Shown here in pieces: positions 31,379 to 39,652 of a stretch of 64,000 bases of DNA (positions are counted from its first letter, which is position 1; every line of letters starts with the position of its first letter). The notes below the pieces were generated by a model that saw only the letters and a list, made by a program, of their open reading frames with translations, searched no databases and was not told where the DNA came from. The translations under genes and the position numbers were made by a program. The stretch is from NCBI RefSeq assembly GCF_018403325.1, contig NZ_BOSL01000011.1, forward strand, positions 124,001-188,000, read 5' to 3'. Source of the stretch: Paenibacillus vini. Its GTDB lineage: Bacteria; Bacillota; Bacilli; Paenibacillales; Paenibacillaceae.

Positions 31379-33703
31379 ATGGAAAAATATAAAAAGGCAC
31401 ATGTGCCCATGGAAGAGCGAATCAGCGACCTGTTGGAAAGAATGACGCTTGCGGAAAAAGTAGGACAGCTTAATCAGCGAATGTATGGATGGAACGCTTA
31501 TGTCAAACGGGAGGACGGTTTTGTCCTGACCGATGAATTCAAAGAGGAAGTCGCCCGGGGAGGCGGAATGGGTGCACTCTATGGCTTGTTCCGCAGCGAC
31601 CCCTGGTCCGGCGTTAATTATAGCAACGGGATTACGGCCGCTGATAGTGCAAAGGCGGCCAATATGGTGCAAAAGTATATCATCGAGCATACCCGGCTCG
31701 GAATCCCCGTCTTGTTATCGGAGGAATGTCCCCATGGACATCAGGCGCTGGATGGCACGATGCTTCCGGTGAATCTGGGCGCCGGGGCAACCTGGAATCC
31801 GGCGTTGATGGAAGAGGCTTATGGCTATGTGGCTTCCGAGATCCGCAGCCGCGGAGCGCATGTGGGACTGGTGTCCGCGCTGGACATTCTCCACGATCCG
31901 CGCTGGGGCCGGTCCGAGGAATGCTTCAGCGAGGATCCGTATCTGGCGGCGCGTTTTACGGAAGCCGCCGTGCGGGGGATGCAGGGCGACAACCCCCAGG
32001 ACCTCTCGGGCATGGGGAAAGTCGCGGTGGTTCTTAAGCATCTTTGCGCCCAGGGCACCGCTCAGGGCGGGCGTAATGCCGGTCCCGCACCAATCGGCGA
32101 GCGGGAGCTGCGCGAGATCCACCTTCCCGCGGCCAAGGCCGGGAAGGAGGCTGGGGCCGCCGGATTCATGGCGGCGTATAACGAGATCGACGGTGTGCCA
32201 TGCCATGCGAACAAGCCGCTGCTTACGGGCATATTGCGCGACGAATGGGGCTTTGACGGCATCGTCATGGCCGACGGCTGCGCGATAGACCGGCTGCTGG
32301 CACTGACGGGCAGCCATGAATCCGCGGCGGCCCTCGCACTGGAATCGGGCGTCGATCTGAGCCTGTGGGACACGGCATTTACGACGCTGGAAGCAGCGGT
32401 CCAGCAAGGGCTCGTGCCCGAAGAGGAAGTCGACCGGGCGGTGCGGCGGATACTGCGCCTGAAATTCAGGCTTGGGCTGTTCGACCGCCCGTATGTCAAT
32501 GAAATGACTCCGATCGCTATGGTCGGCAGACCGGAGTTCCGTGAAGTGAATCTGCAGTTGGCCCGCGAATCGGTCGTGCTGCTCAAGAATGAGGGCGGCT
32601 TGCTGCCGCTGGGGGGAGACCGGAAGCGCATCGCAGTGATCGGTCCCAATGCCGACCGGCTGTATAATCAACTCGGCGATTATACGAGCGTCCAGCGCGA
32701 GGGCAGCGGGACTACGGTGCTGCAGGGCATCCGGTCGACAGCGCCTGCGGGCGCAGAGATCGTGTACGCACGCGGATGCGGCGTTCGCGACCTGTCGGCG
32801 GACGGCCTGGCGGAAGCGGTGGAGGCCGCGAAGAACGCGGACGTGTGCGTGCTGGTGCTGGGCGGCAGCAGCGCCCGCCGGTTCGACGGGGAGTTTGACA
32901 GCAATGGCGAAGCCATCGTGTCGAACGGCAACCCGTCGGAAATGGATTGCGGCGAGGGAGTGGACCTCGCGGACCTTTCGCTCGGCGGCCTGCAGCGGCG
33001 GCTGGTCGAGGAAGTGGCGGCCACCGGGACGCCGGTGGTGGCGGTTATCATACAGGGCCGGCCGCATGCCCTGACCGGTGTCGACGAGCATTGCGGCGCG
33101 GTGCTGTGCGCCTGGTATCCGGGACCGGAAGGCGGCCGTGCGATCGGCGAGCTGTTGATCGGCAAGGCAAATCCGAGCGGCAAGCTGCCGGTATCGCTCC
33201 CCAGGTCTTCGGGACAGCTTCCCGTTTACTACAATCAAAAAGATCCCGGACGCCCGCGGGTTTATGTCGACATGCCTTCCGCGGCGCTCTATCCTTTCGG
33301 TTACGGGCTGAGCTACACGCAGTTCGAATACATGGAGGTTGGCTTGTCCCGGCATGAAATTACCGCAGCCGAGCTGGAAGCGGGCCGCAAAATAACGGTA
33401 ACGGTGCGGCTCAAGAACACCGGGAGCCGCGCCGGAGCCGAAACCGTTCAATTGTATCTCCGTGCGAGCGAATCGGGGATCACCCGGCGTTTGGCGGAGC
33501 TGAAAGCTTTTCAAAAGCTGGAACTGTTCCCCGGCGAAGAGCGGGTCGTCAGTTTTACCTTGGGCCGGGAGGAACTTGCCATATGGAATCGGGAGATGAG
33601 ATTTGCGGTGGAACCGTGCCGTGTCTCCGTGCTGGTCGGAGGCAACTCCAGAGATACCATCGGTAAGGAGTTGACGATTACGGCTGTCCGATCGGAAGTG
33701 TAG
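31379..33703 (+). CDS. Glycoside hydrolase family 3 (beta-glucosidase/beta-xylosidase-like)
   Basis: A 774-residue cytoplasmic enzyme; ATG 31379 chosen over 31358, which lacks a ribosome binding site. N-terminal TIM-barrel: RISDLLERMTLAEKVGQLNQ, SEECPHGHQALDGTMLPVNL, LHDPRWGRSEECFSEDP, VVLKHLCAQGTAQGGRN, and the nucleophile Asp in FDGIVMADGCAID. The C-terminal alpha/beta sandwich starts near SVVLLKNEGGLLPL, with VLVLGGSSARRFDGEFDSNG (in part) and PSGKLPVSLPRSSGQLPVYY. A fibronectin III-like domain ends the protein (ITVTVRLKNTGSRAGAETVQ). GH3 enzymes remove terminal beta-linked sugars; which sugar is unresolved. Locally very GC-rich (32.1-33.2 kb). Confidence 0.92.
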   Translation: MEKYKKAHVPMEERISDLLERMTLAEKVGQLNQRMYGWNAYVKREDGFVLTDEFKEEVARGGGMGALYGLFRSDPWSGVNYSNGITAADSAKAANMVQKYIIEHTRLGIPVLLSEECPHGHQALDGTMLPVNLGAGATWNPALMEEAYGYVASEIRSRGAHVGLVSALDILHDPRWGRSEECFSEDPYLAARFTEAAVRGMQGDNPQDLSGMGKVAVVLKHLCAQGTAQGGRNAGPAPIGERELREIHLPAAKAGKEAGAAGFMAAYNEIDGVPCHANKPLLTGILRDEWGFDGIVMADGCAIDRLLALTGSHESAAALALESGVDLSLWDTAFTTLEAAVQQGLVPEEEVDRAVRRILRLKFRLGLFDRPYVNEMTPIAMVGRPEFREVNLQLARESVVLLKNEGGLLPLGGDRKRIAVIGPNADRLYNQLGDYTSVQREGSGTTVLQGIRSTAPAGAEIVYARGCGVRDLSADGLAEAVEAAKNADVCVLVLGGSSARRFDGEFDSNGEAIVSNGNPSEMDCGEGVDLADLSLGGLQRRLVEEVAATGTPVVAVIIQGRPHALTGVDEHCGAVLCAWYPGPEGGRAIGELLIGKANPSGKLPVSLPRSSGQLPVYYNQKDPGRPRVYVDMPSAALYPFGYGLSYTQFEYMEVGLSRHEITAAELEAGRKITVTVRLKNTGSRAGAETVQLYLRASESGITRRLAELKAFQKLELFPGEERVVSFTLGREELAIWNREMRFAVEPCRVSVLVGGNSRDTIGKELTITAVRSEV

Positions 33704-33761
33704 TCTCATCTTTGCTTCATTTTGTTCATTCCTGCCTGTTGATACCTGTTCAAGCCTGTTG

Positions 33762-33787
33762 CCTCACCCTTCGGGGTGGGGTTTTTC
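33762..33787 (+). terminator. Terminator after the GH3 gene
   Basis: CCTCACCC, loop TTCG, GGGTGGGG, then TTTTTC. An 8-bp stem with one G-T wobble and a stable UUCG loop. It closes the GH130-GH3 cluster. Confidence 0.9.
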
Positions 33788-33913
33788 TATAGCTGTGTTT
33801 AATTTAAATCTTTAAAAATAAAGCGGTTGCATAAAGTCTCGGGAACAGGGACAATGGGAGTTGTATGAAACTTGGTCCTCGTTGGAGTGGATGAGCAAAG
33901 GAGTGTGAGCAGC

Positions 33914-34744
33914 ATGGGATTGACGGCTCTGGTTACGGGAGCGGATCACGGTGTCGGGCTGGCGTTGGTCGAGACGCTGCTGAAACAAGGCAGCCGGGTA
34001 TTTGCCGGCAGATATCAAACGGAGGAAACTGCGTTGGAAGAGCTGCAGCTTCGTTATCAAGGCAGCTTGACTCTGATTCCGCTCGATATCGGCAGCGATG
34101 AAAGCGTGCATGAAGCGGCGAAGACCGTCCTTGCGCATACTGACCGCCTTGATATCCTGATTAACAATGCGGGGATATTGGGTGATATCGAAGCAACGGT
34201 TATGGACGAGTTGAATTACGACGAGATGCTGAAAGTATTCAATGTGAATGCGCTTGGCGCATTGCGGATGACGCAGGCTTTTGTGCCGCTGGTGTTGAAC
34301 AGCGCCTCGAAAATGATCGCCAATATTTCTTCGGAGGCAGGCAGCATCGGACAGAATGAACGCAGCAGCTGGTTCGGCTATTGCATGTCGAAGGCCGCGC
34401 TTAATATGGGCTCCAGCCTGGTATACAACGGATTGAAGGAAGCGGGCGGCCGCGTACTGCTCATTCATCCCGGCTGGGTTCAGACCTTCATGCGCGGTGA
34501 AGTGGATGCGTCCGCAGACTTGACCCCGGCGGAGTCGGCCGGCAAAATTATCAGCTTGATAATGGACCGGATCGGACAAAGCAACGGAAGAGGGTTGGGA
34601 TCGAGCGTGGACAACGCACTTGATGGTGCATCCGGTAAAGCTTTTAGCAACGCACATGATAGCGCTAACAGCAGCACATTCGGCAACGTCTCTGGCAACG
34701 GTCCGGAATATATAGATGTTTACGGCAATCCATTGCCTTGGTAA
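33914..34744 (+). CDS. Short-chain dehydrogenase/reductase
   Basis: A 276-residue protein; AAAGGAG at 33897-33903 points to ATG 33914, not 33872. SDR features are the cofactor loop ALVTGADHGVGLALVETLLK, NNAG (ILINNAGILGDIEA), the catalytic Ser in IANISSEAGSIG and the Tyr-Lys pair in WFGYCMSKAALNM. The C-terminal part ends in a Ser/Asn/Gly-rich stretch (GASGKAFSNAHDSANSSTFG) unusual for the family, then NPLPW. It sits 32 bases before a ThuA-like gene, so the two form an operon, probably acting on a sugar-derived metabolite. Confidence 0.88.
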   Translation: MGLTALVTGADHGVGLALVETLLKQGSRVFAGRYQTEETALEELQLRYQGSLTLIPLDIGSDESVHEAAKTVLAHTDRLDILINNAGILGDIEATVMDELNYDEMLKVFNVNALGALRMTQAFVPLVLNSASKMIANISSEAGSIGQNERSSWFGYCMSKAALNMGSSLVYNGLKEAGGRVLLIHPGWVQTFMRGEVDASADLTPAESAGKIISLIMDRIGQSNGRGLGSSVDNALDGASGKAFSNAHDSANSSTFGNVSGNGPEYIDVYGNPLPW

Positions 34745-34776
34745 GTTACTATTCCGCTGAAGGAGGACAATGAAAT

Positions 34777-35433
34777 ATGCATACAATTCTAAAACCAAAA
34801 GCATTGCTGATCGGTGATTACATCGAGGCGCCATACCATCCTCTGGGGGCAGTGGAGGAGCGGCTGCGCGAAATTTTGGAGGCGGAGTGGCAGGTGACGG
34901 CTACGGATGATTACGATTCTCTTCAATACGAAAACATTTCTGCCTATCAGCTCTGCATTTCCTATGCGGATCGTTGGGATCATCCCATAACCTCCAGTCA
35001 AACGGCGGGATTGATTTCGTACGTCGCCGGAGGAGGCGGGCTGTTGGCATTGCATAACGGCATATCTCTTCAAGCCCGGCCTGAAGCCGCACAGCTCCTC
35101 GGAGCCCGGTTTACCGGACACCCCGCTTATCAGGAGCTGGATTTTCGCGTCGAAAATACCACCCATGCGATGATGAGGGACGTTTCGCCGTTTACCCTGG
35201 AAGAGGAGCCTTACCGCTTCGACATCGACGACTTTAGCGACCATGAAGTGCTGCTGACCTACCGGCACGAAGACCGGGATTGGCCTGCGGCTTGGGTTCG
35301 CCATTTTGGTCTGGGCCGGATCGCCTACTTGATGCCGGGGCATCATCTGGACTCCTTCATGCATTCCGGGTACGCCGACCTTGTACGGAACGGGGCGCGA
35401 TGGGCGGGACAGTCCCGCAATAGATCGGTTTAG
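34777..35433 (+). CDS. ThuA-like domain protein
   Basis: A 218-residue protein with GGAGGAC before ATG 34777. It shows the ThuA-like (trehalose utilisation, class I glutamine amidotransferase-like) fold: KALLIGDYIEAPYHPLGAVE, YVAGGGGLLALHNGISLQAR, LLGARFTGHPAYQELDFRVE, ENTTHAMMRDVSPF and RIAYLMPGHHLDSFMH. ThuA proteins of rhizobia take part in trehalose and related disaccharide 3-keto metabolism; the SDR neighbour would fit such an oxidation step. That link is inference. Confidence 0.85.
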   Translation: MHTILKPKALLIGDYIEAPYHPLGAVEERLREILEAEWQVTATDDYDSLQYENISAYQLCISYADRWDHPITSSQTAGLISYVAGGGGLLALHNGISLQARPEAAQLLGARFTGHPAYQELDFRVENTTHAMMRDVSPFTLEEEPYRFDIDDFSDHEVLLTYRHEDRDWPAAWVRHFGLGRIAYLMPGHHLDSFMHSGYADLVRNGARWAGQSRNRSV

Positions 35434-35454
35434 TTGCGCGCTCTCACTTCGACT

Positions 35455-35690
35455 GAATATAGAAATAAGGGTCTTTTAGGGCGCTATTTGCGTGATTTTC
35501 AACCGCTAACTGGAAATAAAGGACTTTTAGGACCCTATTTCCGCGCTGGGGGTACTAGAATGCCCATTTTACGCAGGTTTGAGATAAATAAGGCCCAAAA
35601 GGCCCTTATTAACGGGAAAAAGCGCAGATTTGCGAGGATAAGGCCCAAACGGACCTTATTACTGCGCACAATCCCAAATTTGTCGGAACA
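35455..35690. repeat. Cluster of REP-like palindromes between ThuA and araA genes
   Basis: Four related units: GAAATAAGGGTCTTTTAGG, GAAATAAAGGACTTTTAGG, AATAAGGCCCAAAAGGCCC and GATAAGGCCCAAACGGACC, each ended by an inverted CCTTATT or CCTATTT half. They look like intergenic REP-type elements. A 153-codon frame through them is considered spurious. Confidence 0.6.
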
Positions 35691-35703
35691 AGTCCAAATA
35701 AAC

Positions 35704-35743
35704 AAGACCGAATTCCCCGACCTAAGGGAGTTCGGTCTTTTGC
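35704..35743. terminator. Strong bidirectional terminator upstream of araA
   Basis: AAGACCGAATTCCC (35704-35717) pairs with GGGAGTTCGGTCTT (35726-35739) over 14 bp with one wobble, followed by TTGCC. It isolates araA from the ThuA operon. Confidence 0.85.
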
Positions 35744-35798
35744 CTTTATTTTTACGCTTGATATTTGGCCGGAACCGGAATAGAATGAATCTAGAATC

Positions 35799-35814
35799 AC
35801 TTGTACGTACGAGA
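35799..35814. promoter_or_regulatory. AraR operator 1 upstream of araA
   Basis: ACTTGTACGTACGAGA matches the Bacillus AraR box ATTTGTACGTACAAAT at 12 of 16 bases, including the TTGTACGTAC core. A second box lies 40 bases downstream, the double-site arrangement known for the B. subtilis ara promoters. Confidence 0.85.
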
Positions 35815-35838
35815 ATAAGGAATGTCGATTTATATAAG

Positions 35839-35854
35839 TGTTGTATGTACAAGT
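35839..35854. promoter_or_regulatory. AraR operator 2 upstream of araA
   Basis: TGTTGTATGTACAAGT matches the AraR box at 12 of 16 bases. It lies about 38 bases before the araA start. With operator 1 it would let AraR loop or block the promoter until arabinose binds. Confidence 0.8.
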
Positions 35855-35891
35855 TACTTGGCAACTTAAACTTTTGGGAGGCGTTAGAATC

Positions 35892-37379
35892 ATGAACTTG
35901 AAACCGCATTCATTTTGGTTTGTAACCGGAAGCCAGCACTTGTACGGACCTGAAACTTTGGAGCAGGTGGCTGAGCATTCCCGCATTATCGCGGAGCAAT
36001 TTGATAAAGACCCGGTGTTCTCCTATCCGGTCGTATTTAAGCCGATCGTAACGACGCCGGACGAAATATACAACCTGTTGCTGCAAGCGAACGGCGACGC
36101 ATCTTGCGCGGGTGTGATTACGTGGATGCACACCTTTTCTCCGGCAAAAATGTGGATCGCGGGCCTGTCCCAGCTGCAAAAGCCGCTTTTGCATCTACAC
36201 ACGCAATTTAACCGGGACATTCCATGGGAATCGATCGACATGGACTTCATGAACTTGAACCAGTCCGCCCACGGAGATCGGGAGTATGGACATATCGGCG
36301 CGCGTCTTGGGATCGCCCGTAAAGTTGTTGTCGGCCATTGGGAAGACGGCGAAGTGCGCAGCGACATTGCCGGCTGGATGCGTACGGCGGCATCTTATGC
36401 CGAAAGCCGCAGCCTGAAGGTAGCGCGCTTCGGCGACAATATGCGCGAAGTGGCTGTTACCGACGGTGACAAGGTATCCGCGCAAATTCAATTCGGCTGG
36501 TCCGTCAACGGTTACGGGATCGGCGACCTGGTTCAAATCATGAATGAAGTAAGCGACGCCGAGGTGAAGGCGCTGCTGAACGAATATGCGGAGCAATACA
36601 CAATTACTAAAGAAGGTCTCAGCGAAGGAGCCGTTCGCGATTCGATCGCCTATCAGGCACGGACGGAAATCGCCTTGAAGCGTTTCCTTGAGGCGGGCAA
36701 CTTCGGTGCTTTTACGACGACTTTTGAAGACCTGCACGGAATGAAGCAGCTACCGGGACTTGCGGTACAGCGTCTGATGGAAGCCGGGTACGGCTTCGGC
36801 GGCGAAGGAGACTGGAAAACGGCCGCTTTGACCCGTGTGCTGAAAGTGCTCGCCGACAACAAGAGCACCTCGTTCATGGAAGATTACACATACCATTTCG
36901 AACCGGGCAACCATATGATCCTCGGCGCGCACATGCTGGAGGTATGTCCGACGATCGCGGCTACGAAGCCTTCGATCGAAGTGCATCCGCTCGGTATCGG
37001 CGGCAAAGAGGACCCAGCCCGCATCGTATTCGACGGACAAGACGGCCCGGCGGTCAACGCTTCGCTGGTCGATCTTGGCCATCGTTTCCGCCTGCTTGTC
37101 AATGCGGTTGACGGCGTCAAAGTCGAGAAGCCGATGCCTAAACTTCCGGTAGCCCGCGTTCTATGGAAGCCGCAGCCTTCCCTGCGCGAATCCGCGGAAG
37201 CCTGGATTTTGGCCGGCGGTGCGCACCATACGGTCCTGTCTTACACCATTACATCGGAGCAACTGACCGACTGGGCTGAAATGGCGGGAATCGAGGCTGT
37301 GATCATCGATAAGGACACTTCGGTGCGCCAGTTCAAGAACGAGCTCCGCTGGAGCGACGCGGCTTATCGTTTGCGGTAG
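35892..37379 (+). CDS. araA: L-arabinose isomerase
   Basis: A 495-residue protein, ATG 35892 after TTGGGAGG; the upstream in-frame codons run through operator 2. Converts L-arabinose to L-ribulose in the cytoplasm. Family marks are [95 protein letters not shown] and [20 protein letters not shown], with the metal-binding Glu and His residues in these segments. Length equals the typical 495-500. It is transcribed apart from araD and araB, separated by a MITE and araR, unlike the B. subtilis araABD order. Confidence 0.97.
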   Translation: MNLKPHSFWFVTGSQHLYGPETLEQVAEHSRIIAEQFDKDPVFSYPVVFKPIVTTPDEIYNLLLQANGDASCAGVITWMHTFSPAKMWIAGLSQLQKPLLHLHTQFNRDIPWESIDMDFMNLNQSAHGDREYGHIGARLGIARKVVVGHWEDGEVRSDIAGWMRTAASYAESRSLKVARFGDNMREVAVTDGDKVSAQIQFGWSVNGYGIGDLVQIMNEVSDAEVKALLNEYAEQYTITKEGLSEGAVRDSIAYQARTEIALKRFLEAGNFGAFTTTFEDLHGMKQLPGLAVQRLMEAGYGFGGEGDWKTAALTRVLKVLADNKSTSFMEDYTYHFEPGNHMILGAHMLEVCPTIAATKPSIEVHPLGIGGKEDPARIVFDGQDGPAVNASLVDLGHRFRLLVNAVDGVKVEKPMPKLPVARVLWKPQPSLRESAEAWILAGGAHHTVLSYTITSEQLTDWAEMAGIEAVIIDKDTSVRQFKNELRWSDAAYRLR

Positions 37380-37461
37380 CATTCACTCCCTCCGGATTTG
37401 CCCGGCCTGTGATACAATAGCGGTTAGAGTGCAAGGTGCGCCTTAACACATAATAAAGGTA

Positions 37462-37627
37462 GTTCAAAAAGTCATCTTTTGATCACGAAGTTCCTCAGGT
37501 GGCATATCGGCATCGAATCTTGAATTCAGGCGGGCCTTCCGGTGCTCACGTAGGTTTTGCCTACGCTCCGCTCCTCAGTCCCTCCTTCATCCAACCTTCT
37601 CGGTGCTGAAAAGTCGACTTTTTGAAC
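37462..37627. mobile_element. MITE-like element, 166 bp, 12-bp terminal inverted repeats
   Basis: GTTCAAAAAGTC (37462-37473) and GACTTTTTGAAC (37616-37627) are perfect 12-bp inverted termini around a non-coding core with its own smaller hairpins (TCACGTAGGTTTTGCCTACG). No protein is encoded. Size and layout fit a non-autonomous element moved by a transposase elsewhere. The flanks 37380-37461 and 37628-37679 show no gene. Confidence 0.7.
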
Positions 37628-37679
37628 ATACATTAATAAAAATGTACGGCGGCTGGAGTAAATGAAGGATGGATAATAG

Positions 37680-38780
37680 ATGAACAATCGGAAAATTCCA
37701 AAATACATGCAATTGAAGCAGGAATTGCTCTCGTGGCTGCAATCGGGCAAGCTGCAGCCCGGGGCGCAATTTCCTTCCGAGAATGAAATCTCGGAGCAGT
37801 TCGGCCTTAGCCGGCAAACCGTCCGGCAGACCTTCGGTGAATTGGAGAAGGACGGCTGGCTGGAGCGGATTCAGGGCAAGGGAACCTTCGCCCGGAACCC
37901 GCAGCGGCGTGAAGGCGAGCAGGTCAAGACGATCGGAATCATTACGACGTATATTTCCGATTATATTTTTCCGCACATCGTTCGCGGAGCGGAGGCGGAG
38001 CTGCGCAGCAGAGGATACCGGCTCCTTCTCAGCAGTACGGACAACACGAAGGAGAAGGAGATGGAAGCCCTGCAGCTGATGACCAGTCAGCCGCTTAGCG
38101 GGCTGATCATCGAGCCGACGCGGAGTGCCGAAGGCAATCCGAACCTGCGTTATTTTCTCGATCTTCAAGAAAAGGGCATTCCTTACCTGATGATTAACGA
38201 GAAATACCGGGAATTGGAGTGCCCCTGCCTGAAGGTAGATGACGAGAGCGGAGGGTATAAGGCGGCGCGATATTTGCTGGATGCCGGGCACCGCTATATC
38301 GCCGGATTTTTCAAAACGGACGATTTGCAAGGTGTGGGACGGTTGAAAGGTTTTTTGGCCGCTCATAAGGAGCAAGGAATATCGGTTGCTTCAAACCGGG
38401 TCGTTACTTACACGACTGAACAGAAACAAGAACTCCCGTATCGGGAAGCTGTTAAGCTGCTGAAGGCGATGAATTCGCCTGAAGGGGAGCGCCCGACGGC
38501 GTTTGTCTGCTACAACGACGAATTGGCTTTGCTGCTGATGGAAGCGGCCGCCGAGTGCGGGCTGCGCGTTCCGGAGGACTTGTCGCTGATCGGCTTTGAC
38601 GATTCCAGCCTGGCGGCGGCCTCGGGGACGAAGCTTACGACGCTCACCCATCCCAAGACCGAGATGGGGATTGCAGCGGCAAGGCAGCTCATCGGCATGA
38701 TCGAACAGGGGGCTCTTTTTGAAGATACGGTTTACGAGCCTGAGTTGATTGAACGGGATTCTGTAGTCAGACGTAGCTGA
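37680..38780 (+). CDS. araR: Arabinose operon repressor AraR (GntR/LacI chimera)
   Basis: A 366-residue regulator. Residues 1-70 form a GntR-type winged helix (IPKYMQLKQELLSWLQSGKL, FPSENEISEQFGLSRQTVRQ, LERIQGKGTFARN). The rest is a LacI-type sugar-binding domain (IGIITTYISDYIFPHIVRGA, STDNTKEKEMEALQLMTSQP, PYLMINEKYRELECPCLKVD, FVCYNDELALLLMEAAAECG, LIGFDDSSLAAASGTKLTTL), the hallmark architecture of AraR. It releases its boxes on binding L-arabinose. Boxes are found before araA and araD. The MITE sits in its upstream region and could affect its promoter. Confidence 0.95.
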   Translation: MNNRKIPKYMQLKQELLSWLQSGKLQPGAQFPSENEISEQFGLSRQTVRQTFGELEKDGWLERIQGKGTFARNPQRREGEQVKTIGIITTYISDYIFPHIVRGAEAELRSRGYRLLLSSTDNTKEKEMEALQLMTSQPLSGLIIEPTRSAEGNPNLRYFLDLQEKGIPYLMINEKYRELECPCLKVDDESGGYKAARYLLDAGHRYIAGFFKTDDLQGVGRLKGFLAAHKEQGISVASNRVVTYTTEQKQELPYREAVKLLKAMNSPEGERPTAFVCYNDELALLLMEAAAECGLRVPEDLSLIGFDDSSLAAASGTKLTTLTHPKTEMGIAAARQLIGMIEQGALFEDTVYEPELIERDSVVRRS

Positions 38781-38819
38781 GAGAAACGGCAGGGCTCGCT
38801 TGGTAATGGTAGAGGGAGT

Positions 38820-38837
38820 CCCTGCTCCTCAGCAGGG
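38820..38837. other. Hairpin after araR
   Basis: CCCTGCT-CCTC-AGCAGGG, a perfect 7-bp stem with a 4-base loop and no U-run. It ends 2 bases before the AraR operator, so it may act as a weak terminator or an mRNA 3' structure. Confidence 0.4.
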
Positions 38838-38839
38838 TA

Positions 38840-38855
38840 ACTTGTACGTACAATT
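38840..38855. promoter_or_regulatory. AraR operator 3 upstream of araD
   Basis: ACTTGTACGTACAATT matches the AraR box at 14 of 16 bases, the best of the three. It lies about 48 bases before the araD start codon. Only one box is seen here. Confidence 0.88.
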
Positions 38856-38902
38856 GAATTGAACTAGTGGATTAAAAGAAAATAGAAAGGAAGTGCCGCA
38901 AC

Positions 38903-39598
38903 ATGCTGGAAGCATTAAAGCAGCAGGTGCTGGAAGCCAACCTGGAATTACCCAAACACGGGCTGGTCACTTTTACGTGGGGAAATGTGAGCGGGATCGA
39001 CCGGGAAAGCGGGTTGTTCGTCATTAAGCCTAGCGGGGTGCCTTATGAAGAGCTGAAGGCCGAGCATATGGTCGTTATGGATCTCGAAGGCAACGTCGTC
39101 GAAGGAAATCTTCGCCCTTCTTCCGACACTCCGACTCATATGGTGTTGTACCGTTCGTTCCCGGATATTGGGGGCGTAGTACACACGCATTCTCCTTGGG
39201 GTACGAGTTGGGCTCAGGCTGGACGTTCACTGCCGGCTTACGGGACGACGCATGCGGATTATTTTTACGGGGAAATCCCCGTGACGCGTCCGATGACCAA
39301 GGAAGAAATCGAAGGCGCTTACGAACTGGAAACGGGAAATGTGATTGTGGAGCGGTTCGCTGACCTGGGCGTGGATCCGAACATGGTGCCCGGCGTGCTG
39401 GTGCATGCTCATGCGCCGTTTGTGTGGGGCAAAGATGCACATAATGCGGTGCACAATGCCGTAGTTCTTGAAGAGGTAGCGAAAATCGCCGCCCGCATGC
39501 TGCAAATCAATCCCCATACGCCGCCGATGGACCAGACTTTGCTGGATAAACACTTTTTGCGCAAACATGGGGCAAACGCTTATTACGGACAAAAGTAA
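38903..39598 (+). CDS. araD: L-ribulose-5-phosphate 4-epimerase
   Basis: A 231-residue protein, ATG 38903 after AGGAAGTG. It interconverts L-ribulose-5-phosphate and D-xylulose-5-phosphate, the last step into the pentose phosphate pathway. Class II aldolase/epimerase marks are [80 protein letters not shown], the zinc-binding [14 protein letters not shown] and [16 protein letters not shown]. Forms an operon with araB, 54 bases away. Confidence 0.97.
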   Translation: MLEALKQQVLEANLELPKHGLVTFTWGNVSGIDRESGLFVIKPSGVPYEELKAEHMVVMDLEGNVVEGNLRPSSDTPTHMVLYRSFPDIGGVVHTHSPWGTSWAQAGRSLPAYGTTHADYFYGEIPVTRPMTKEEIEGAYELETGNVIVERFADLGVDPNMVPGVLVHAHAPFVWGKDAHNAVHNAVVLEEVAKIAARMLQINPHTPPMDQTLLDKHFLRKHGANAYYGQK

Positions 39599-39652
39599 AA
39601 ATAATACGATTCGATCTCTTCATCATTTATTTCATAATCTGGAGGGTTAGTT

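Noticed and set aside
31715-33709. 664-codon minus-strand frame across the GH3 gene
   Set aside because: Shadow frame caused by the very high GC at third positions of the GH3 gene; no ribosome binding site and no recognisable family.
35434-35895. 153-codon open frame before araA
   Set aside because: It is formed by REP-like palindromes, a terminator and both AraR operators; translation shows repeats of the palindromes (NKGLLGRYLRD, NKGLLGPYFRA), not a protein.
38780-38902. Possible T-box or riboswitch leader before araD
   Set aside because: Only a single 7-bp hairpin and no conserved T-box or riboswitch core; an AraR box explains the regulation.
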